NCBI GenBank assembly: GCA_002733465.1
Contig: NVVT01000002.1
Span: 80,276-89,833, forward strand
Length of the DNA: 9,558 bases
Reading direction: 5' to 3'
DNA from: Kangiella sp.
GTDB taxonomy: Bacteria > Pseudomonadota > Gammaproteobacteria > Enterobacterales > Kangiellaceae
Of the stretch, positions 5,682-9,558 are shown in pieces (within the stretch, counting starts at the first letter, position 1; every line of letters starts with the position of its first letter). The position numbers were made by a program, and so were the translations under genes. The notes beneath the pieces are model-generated. The model saw only the letters and a list, made by a program, of their open reading frames with translations. It was not told the DNA's origin and ran no database searches.

Positions 5682-6401
5682 CTATTTTGAAGCCTTTAAC
5701 CGTCTTTCAACTTCTAGTACCCAATTAGCGACTCTTTTATCCTTGTTTGAGGTTAGACTCATATAGATCTTATATTCACTTAGAGCTAAGGATAGTTCTC
5801 CCAAATAGACATCTGCAAGAACGCCTAAATTTAGATGCGACTTGCTATAGTTGGGAAAGGTTTCTATTGCTTTTAAATAATTCAACTTGGCCTCTTTAAA
5901 CTTACCCTGATTTTTGAGAATAACGCCTTTAAGAGACATAGAGTAATAATTTCTTGGGTTCTTTTTTATACTCACATCCACTTGCTCTATCGACTTCTCA
6001 AATTGTTTTTGTAATAAATAGATACGAGCCATTTGATAGTTTGGGCCAGAAAGTTGCGGGTATTTGCCTTTTATTTTAATCATTAGACTGAGAGCGTTCG
6101 GATATTTTTTTTGCTTAATAAAACTAGCGGTTTGTTTATAAGCTTTTTTTATCTCAGCATTTATTTGAATATTTGCCATTGGGTCAAGTCGGTTTCTCAC
6201 CTCTAAATTTTCGCTAGCCAAACCATTTACCACACCAATTTTGCTTGGAGCGGAAGTGTCTTCTTTAGCCGCTCCCTCTTTGGTTAAACCGCTGTCATTT
6301 TTGTTCGGGCTTTGTATCGTCGAGCAAGATGATAGTAGAGTAATCAATACCACAAAAGACAAACGCTTAAGTACGACTACATTTTTGTTAAAATATAACA
6401 T
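5682..6401 (-). CDS. TPR-repeat lipoprotein (239 residues)
   Basis: The N-terminus from ATG 6401 carries a lipoprotein signal: KRLSFVVLITLLSSC with a good LSSC lipobox and Cys at residue 26. The next residues are STIQ, with no Asp at +2, so outer-membrane sorting is expected. A disordered polar linker follows (about 27-75), then about four TPR units (roughly 79-112, 116-149, 150-183, 185-218). Clear examples are KKYPNALSLMIKIKGKYP and GKFKEAKLNYLKAIETFPN. TPR superhelices bind peptides or partner proteins, so this is probably a scaffold of the envelope machine. A longer frame starts at 6434, but GGAGG at 6411-6415, nine bases from ATG 6401, and the compact signal peptide favour the shorter form. 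The gene overlaps the end of the large TPR gene by 14 bases, indicating coupled translation. Confidence 0.88.
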   Translation of the reverse strand: MLYFNKNVVVLKRLSFVVLITLLSSCSTIQSPNKNDSGLTKEGAAKEDTSAPSKIGVVNGLASENLEVRNRLDPMANIQINAEIKKAYKQTASFIKQKKYPNALSLMIKIKGKYPQLSGPNYQMARIYLLQKQFEKSIEQVDVSIKKNPRNYYSMSLKGVILKNQGKFKEAKLNYLKAIETFPNYSKSHLNLGVLADVYLGELSLALSEYKIYMSLTSNKDKRVANWVLEVERRLKASK

Positions 6402-9300
6402 CTTCCACGGCCTCCAATTTTTCAGTCTTATCATATTGTGCTGGCTTTAATTTTCTTAAAGCGTTTAGGCTATCTTCAATAGGTGAATTATAAAGGCCGT
6501 CTTGCGTTCGCTTAACATTAATTTCATAAAAAATTATTGCCTTATCTTCAAAAGGTAACGCTTGATCTTCTAATAGATATCCATATTCTTCCAGCTCTTC
6601 TTCATTTAGACCTTTAGGACGGGTTGAAGACATTAAATCATCGGATAATATCTGATAGATTTGCGCAATACGATGGGTAGCCTTTGACGTATATAAAGCG
6701 ACTTTATATTTCGCAATTGACTCGAACGCTGATAAAGATTTTTTCATTGCGTTTCTTTTCTTTTTTAGCGATTTTGCAAGAGGTAGTTTCAATTTAATAG
6801 AACTGTATTTGTCAAAAAGAGGTTCGCTTAATATAAATTTTGATTCGGCCGTCAAAAAGCTAGTTCGAGCGTTATTCTCTTTGGACTTATGATAAAACTG
6901 AATTAATTTTTGTCTCCAAAAGACTGTTTTATTTTTATCACCGATTTTGGTATAGAGTTGAATTAAATGATTACGTCCTTCTTGCGCCAACAAATAAGGA
7001 ACGGGATAAGTCCAAACATAATGTTTAAAAGCTTTTATCGCTTCAGTTCTATTATTGGCTTTCAAATAGAGTTCAGCTATTTTCCAACTTCCATCTCTTG
7101 CGAAATCAGTTCCCGGTCGACTATTTATCATGATGGTCAATTCTTTAGCTGCTCTATTCCAATCCTTTTGTTCTTGATAGATAAAGGCTAGTTTCTCAGG
7201 AATACCTTTCGCTAATTTATGTTTGCTATATTTCTTTCTAAAACTGACCAATATCCGTTCAGCTCTATCCCAGGCCTTAAGGCCTAAAAGCAAAGTTGCT
7301 GCATCATACTGCGCGTTGATATTAACCAAAGCAGTTGGTTCCAAACTATTTATTTTAAGAAATAAAGAAATGGCTAATTTAGCATTACCCAATAGCTTTG
7401 CGCTTTCTGCTTGCTTATAAATACTTTCAGCTCTTCGCTGATGAAAAAGCTTGCGTTCTTTTCTTGATAGACTTTTAGTACGTAACAATTTACTGATAGC
7501 TACTTCCGCGTCCGCATATTGTTCTTGGTCAAATAAGCCATTAGCGATAATGATTAATGCACGTTGTTTTTGTTTAACAGAAATAGGCGTTTTTAAAGCA
7601 AGTAGTTTTCTACTGGTTAAAATAGCTGCGCCAACATCCTGTATTTTTAGTTGTTGCTCGGCGACCCTAGCGAGTATGTCCGGCGCTTGCTTATCCAAAG
7701 GGAAGGCATCTACAAAACTTAAACCGCTTAAAATAAGTGGTGTTAATCGTTCTATATCCGTCGCTGATTTTGGATAAATAATTGATTGGTAAGATATCAA
7801 TGAACGATAGGCAGCATCTCGGCTGTATTTTGATTTTATATTTTTATAAGCTACGATATCATAGGCTTTTGCAGAAGCTAGAAATAATTTACCCTCAAAG
7901 AGAGTCTCCGCTAGCAGAAACCGGTATTGCGAATCTAGTTTGGGCTCTGAAAAAGTATCCAAAATTTCTTTATACCACTTTGCAGCAATTAAGAAGTCTT
8001 TTGGCTTTTTACTTTTTTGAGCTTGGGCATGATAGAAGATTGAAATATCGTCAAGGTGTAAACGTAGCAATGGTTTGATCTGTTCAATAACAGAACCTTT
8101 ATGCTTTAACCAAAATTGACTATTACGACCGTAGTTAACCACAAATTTTTCTTTTGCTGGTAAAATTAAACTCGGGAAGCCACCTTTCTTATATATTTCG
8201 ATAACTTCTGAATGAAAACTTGGCGCGATATCACTAAGCGGTCTGGAGTCAATATAGCCCATATAGGTATCGGCGGCATCTTTAAATCTTTCTTGAGTAA
8301 TATAAAGTTCGGCTAAAGATTTATAGATATTACTTTCATAACCTTTCAAAGATACTTTTGCAAAGTGTTTATTGACAGATAGATATCCATCCAAATTGTA
8401 AAAGGCTAGACTAATCACTCGCCTTGTATCACTCATCAAAGCTGTGGACAAATATTTTTCACTATTGCCTAACGTTGTTTGATTATTGATCAAACGATCA
8501 TAAAGCAAAAAGAAATCCGCTAAGGCGTCTTCGTATAGACTTAATTTGAATCGGCTCCATCCTCTTTTGTACAATGCTTTATCGTAAAAATGAGTATTCT
8601 CACCTTTCATTACCACTTCGCTATATGCTTTTTCTGCTACTTCATAATCTTTATACACAAAGTAAGACTCACCTCGTCTAAATTGGCTTTCAACATACGA
8701 ACTCGCTTTTACCGGGTTGATAGCAATTTGGTCTAATAATGCTAATGATTTTTCTGGTTGCTGATTAAGAGAATGTGCGCGAGCTAATTGATATTTTACC
8801 GCAGAGATATTTCCATAGGATGGATATTCATTGATTAGTCTTTGGTATAGTTTTATAGCTTCGGTAAAACTCGCATCTTTCATTGCACTACTTAAATTTG
8901 CGAGCTTGTTAGGATCATCAATTGTCATTTTAGACTCGGCTAAGCGCATATTGAGATCCGCTAATAGCGCTAGCGCTTCCATCTTTATTTTTGCATCTCC
9001 CCTCTTCAATAAGCGTTTATAGCTTTCTATCACTAGCTCTGGATTAACGCTAGGTAACTTTGAAGGCTTGATAACAATAGGCAGAACTTTATCGACAAAG
9101 GAAATTCTTGGCTCTTGCGTTCTTGGTTCAATCTTTTCAAATGGATCGATCCATTTTAGATTCGCACAGGAACTAATTGTTAATGCTAATAACAATAAAA
9201 TAATTCGATTTAATTGCGGAAAAACTTGTTTCATTAGAGACTGTTTGATTGGATATGGTTTTATTGGCAATAGCCTTACTAAAAGTCGTTTCATTAACAT
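6388..9300 (-). CDS. Large TPR-rich outer-membrane lipoprotein (970 residues)
   Basis: The N-terminus has a hydrophobic stretch (about 32-42) and a lipobox ISSC with Cys at residue 45; the +2 residue is Ala, so outer-membrane sorting is expected. After a Pro-rich linker, nearly the whole protein is helical, with many TPR-like units. Examples are FTEAIKLYQRLINEYP (145-160), the pair around 203-270 with YEVAEKAYSEVV, and later RFKDAADTYMGYIDSRP and RTEAIKAFKHYVWTYP. The early units resemble BamD/YbgF-type periplasmic TPRs. The C-terminal region holds ALPFEDKAIIFYEIN and LNALRKLKPAQYDKTE, which I associate with large TPR proteins beside ExbB/ExbD clusters. It is probably the main outer-membrane partner or scaffold for the TonB-like protein. 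GAGGA seven bases from ATG 9300 supports that start; Met23 would give a more ordinary 22-residue signal but has no ribosome site. The start abuts the previous stop (TAAATG). Confidence 0.9.
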   Translation of the reverse strand: MLMKRLLVRLLPIKPYPIKQSLMKQVFPQLNRIILLLLALTISSCANLKWIDPFEKIEPRTQEPRISFVDKVLPIVIKPSKLPSVNPELVIESYKRLLKRGDAKIKMEALALLADLNMRLAESKMTIDDPNKLANLSSAMKDASFTEAIKLYQRLINEYPSYGNISAVKYQLARAHSLNQQPEKSLALLDQIAINPVKASSYVESQFRRGESYFVYKDYEVAEKAYSEVVMKGENTHFYDKALYKRGWSRFKLSLYEDALADFFLLYDRLINNQTTLGNSEKYLSTALMSDTRRVISLAFYNLDGYLSVNKHFAKVSLKGYESNIYKSLAELYITQERFKDAADTYMGYIDSRPLSDIAPSFHSEVIEIYKKGGFPSLILPAKEKFVVNYGRNSQFWLKHKGSVIEQIKPLLRLHLDDISIFYHAQAQKSKKPKDFLIAAKWYKEILDTFSEPKLDSQYRFLLAETLFEGKLFLASAKAYDIVAYKNIKSKYSRDAAYRSLISYQSIIYPKSATDIERLTPLILSGLSFVDAFPLDKQAPDILARVAEQQLKIQDVGAAILTSRKLLALKTPISVKQKQRALIIIANGLFDQEQYADAEVAISKLLRTKSLSRKERKLFHQRRAESIYKQAESAKLLGNAKLAISLFLKINSLEPTALVNINAQYDAATLLLGLKAWDRAERILVSFRKKYSKHKLAKGIPEKLAFIYQEQKDWNRAAKELTIMINSRPGTDFARDGSWKIAELYLKANNRTEAIKAFKHYVWTYPVPYLLAQEGRNHLIQLYTKIGDKNKTVFWRQKLIQFYHKSKENNARTSFLTAESKFILSEPLFDKYSSIKLKLPLAKSLKKKRNAMKKSLSAFESIAKYKVALYTSKATHRIAQIYQILSDDLMSSTRPKGLNEEELEEYGYLLEDQALPFEDKAIIFYEINVKRTQDGLYNSPIEDSLNALRKLKPAQYDKTEKLEAVEDVIF
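6411..6415 (-). promoter_or_regulatory. Ribosome binding site deciding the start of the 239-residue TPR lipoprotein
   Basis: GGAGG on the minus strand lies nine bases before ATG 6401 and inside the last codons of the upstream TPR gene. It favours ATG 6401 over the upstream in-frame ATG at 6434, which would add 11 residues ahead of the lipoprotein signal. Confidence 0.6.
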
Positions 9301-9558
9301 TTAGTCGTCCTCAGGAATAACGAGCGCTTTTTCATGTAACCTAGCAATCGATAAATCGGACTGTAATTGGAAATGCACAAGTGTCGCTTTGCGTTTTTCT
9401 AATACTTTGAGAATTTGTTGCTTTATTTTCTCTGATTGAATATTAGATTCTTGCTCAATTTTATTTCGTAGTCTTAAAATGGTATTTTTACCCTGAGCAA
9501 TTTTTTGTTCCTCGCCAAAAAATCTTGTTCCAGCTTTTTCTTTAGCATTGGCTAGAGA
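9301..9558 (-). CDS. C-terminal 85 residues of an unrecognised helical protein (5' end beyond the right edge)
   Basis: The frame is open from the right edge to a TAA stop at 9303-9301 that directly abuts the ATG of the large TPR gene. The visible 85 residues are strongly helical and charged, with a coiled-coil-like run including NTILRLRNKIEQESN and EKIKQQILKVLEKRK. A segment QSDLSIARLHEKA follows and an acidic end IPEDD closes the protein. No catalytic motif or membrane helix is visible. By position it is probably another component of the same operon, and the pattern is compatible with the C-terminus of a TPR/coiled-coil envelope protein, but family membership cannot be fixed from this fragment. 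Confidence 0.75.
   Translation of the reverse strand, partial: SLANAKEKAGTRFFGEEQKIAQGKNTILRLRNKIEQESNIQSEKIKQQILKVLEKRKATLVHFQLQSDLSIARLHEKALVIPEDD
9308..9312 (-). promoter_or_regulatory. Ribosome binding site for the 970-residue TPR lipoprotein
   Basis: GAGGA on the minus strand lies seven bases before ATG 9300, within the last codons of the upstream gene. ATG 9234 (Met23), which would give a shorter signal peptide, has no such site. Translation therefore probably starts at 9300 and the lipoprotein has a long 44-residue leader. Confidence 0.55.

Noticed and set aside
6241..6450. 69-codon plus-strand open frame ending in a hydrophobic stretch
   Set aside because: It is antisense to the signal peptide region of the small TPR lipoprotein and the end of the large one; the hydrophobic look comes from the complementary strand.
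6967..9304. Several plus-strand open frames of 63-108 codons
   Set aside because: All lie antisense to the 970-residue TPR gene, show no family motifs and have no ribosome sites that stand out; they are shadows.
1..9558. tRNA, rRNA, CRISPR, insertion sequence or phage signatures
   Set aside because: Gaps are short (181 bases at most) and contain none of the expected structures or repeats; base composition is uniform across the genes.

Overview
The window is AT-rich (roughly mid-30s % GC by eye). It reads as the chromosome of a Gram-negative, gammaproteobacterium-like organism. The evidence is lipoprotein and Sec signal peptides, ExbB/ExbD inner-membrane motor proteins, and a DUF2066 protein, a family I know mainly from Gammaproteobacteria. 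An AT-rich marine lineage (Kangiella/Alteromonadales-like) is only a guess. Every real gene lies on the minus strand, so the biological reading direction runs from 9558 down to 1. No RNA gene, insertion sequence, CRISPR array or gene-free stretch longer than 181 bases was seen.

In transcription order: (i) the 3' end of an unrecognised helical, charged protein (9301-9558); (ii) a 970-residue TPR-rich lipoprotein (6388-9300); (iii) a second, 239-residue TPR lipoprotein whose gene overlaps the first by 14 bases (5682-6401); (iv) a 114-residue exported protein (5327-5671); (v) a 181-base gap holding a candidate promoter and an inverted repeat; (vi) an ExbB/TolQ-type proton channel (4420-5145); (vii) two different ExbD/TolR-type proteins in tandem (3784-4341 and 3278-3787); (viii) a TonB-like protein with a proline/Lys-Glu spacer and an AgmX/PglI-type C-terminal domain (2346-3269); (ix) an ApbE-type FAD:protein FMN transferase (1326-2312); (x) a separately promoted DUF2066 protein running off the left edge (1-1171).

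Taken together, genes i-viii look like one envelope-spanning machine. An ExbB/ExbD1/ExbD2 motor in the inner membrane would use the proton gradient to drive a TonB-like rod, which reaches across the periplasm to two TPR lipoproteins and a small periplasmic partner. The layout resembles the Agl/Glt-type TolQ-TolR-TPR clusters of Myxococcus gliding motility. It occurs here with no recognisable TonB-dependent receptor, Pal, TolB or gliding regulator, so its substrate is unknown. The most striking details are that the first ExbD carries Asn where the proton-binding Asp should be, and that the ExbB lacks the Glu equivalent to E. coli ExbB Glu176. Only one of the two ExbD subunits therefore keeps a protonatable residue in its membrane helix. 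The flavin transferase at the operon end has no visible flavinylation target in the window, so its link to the machine is open.
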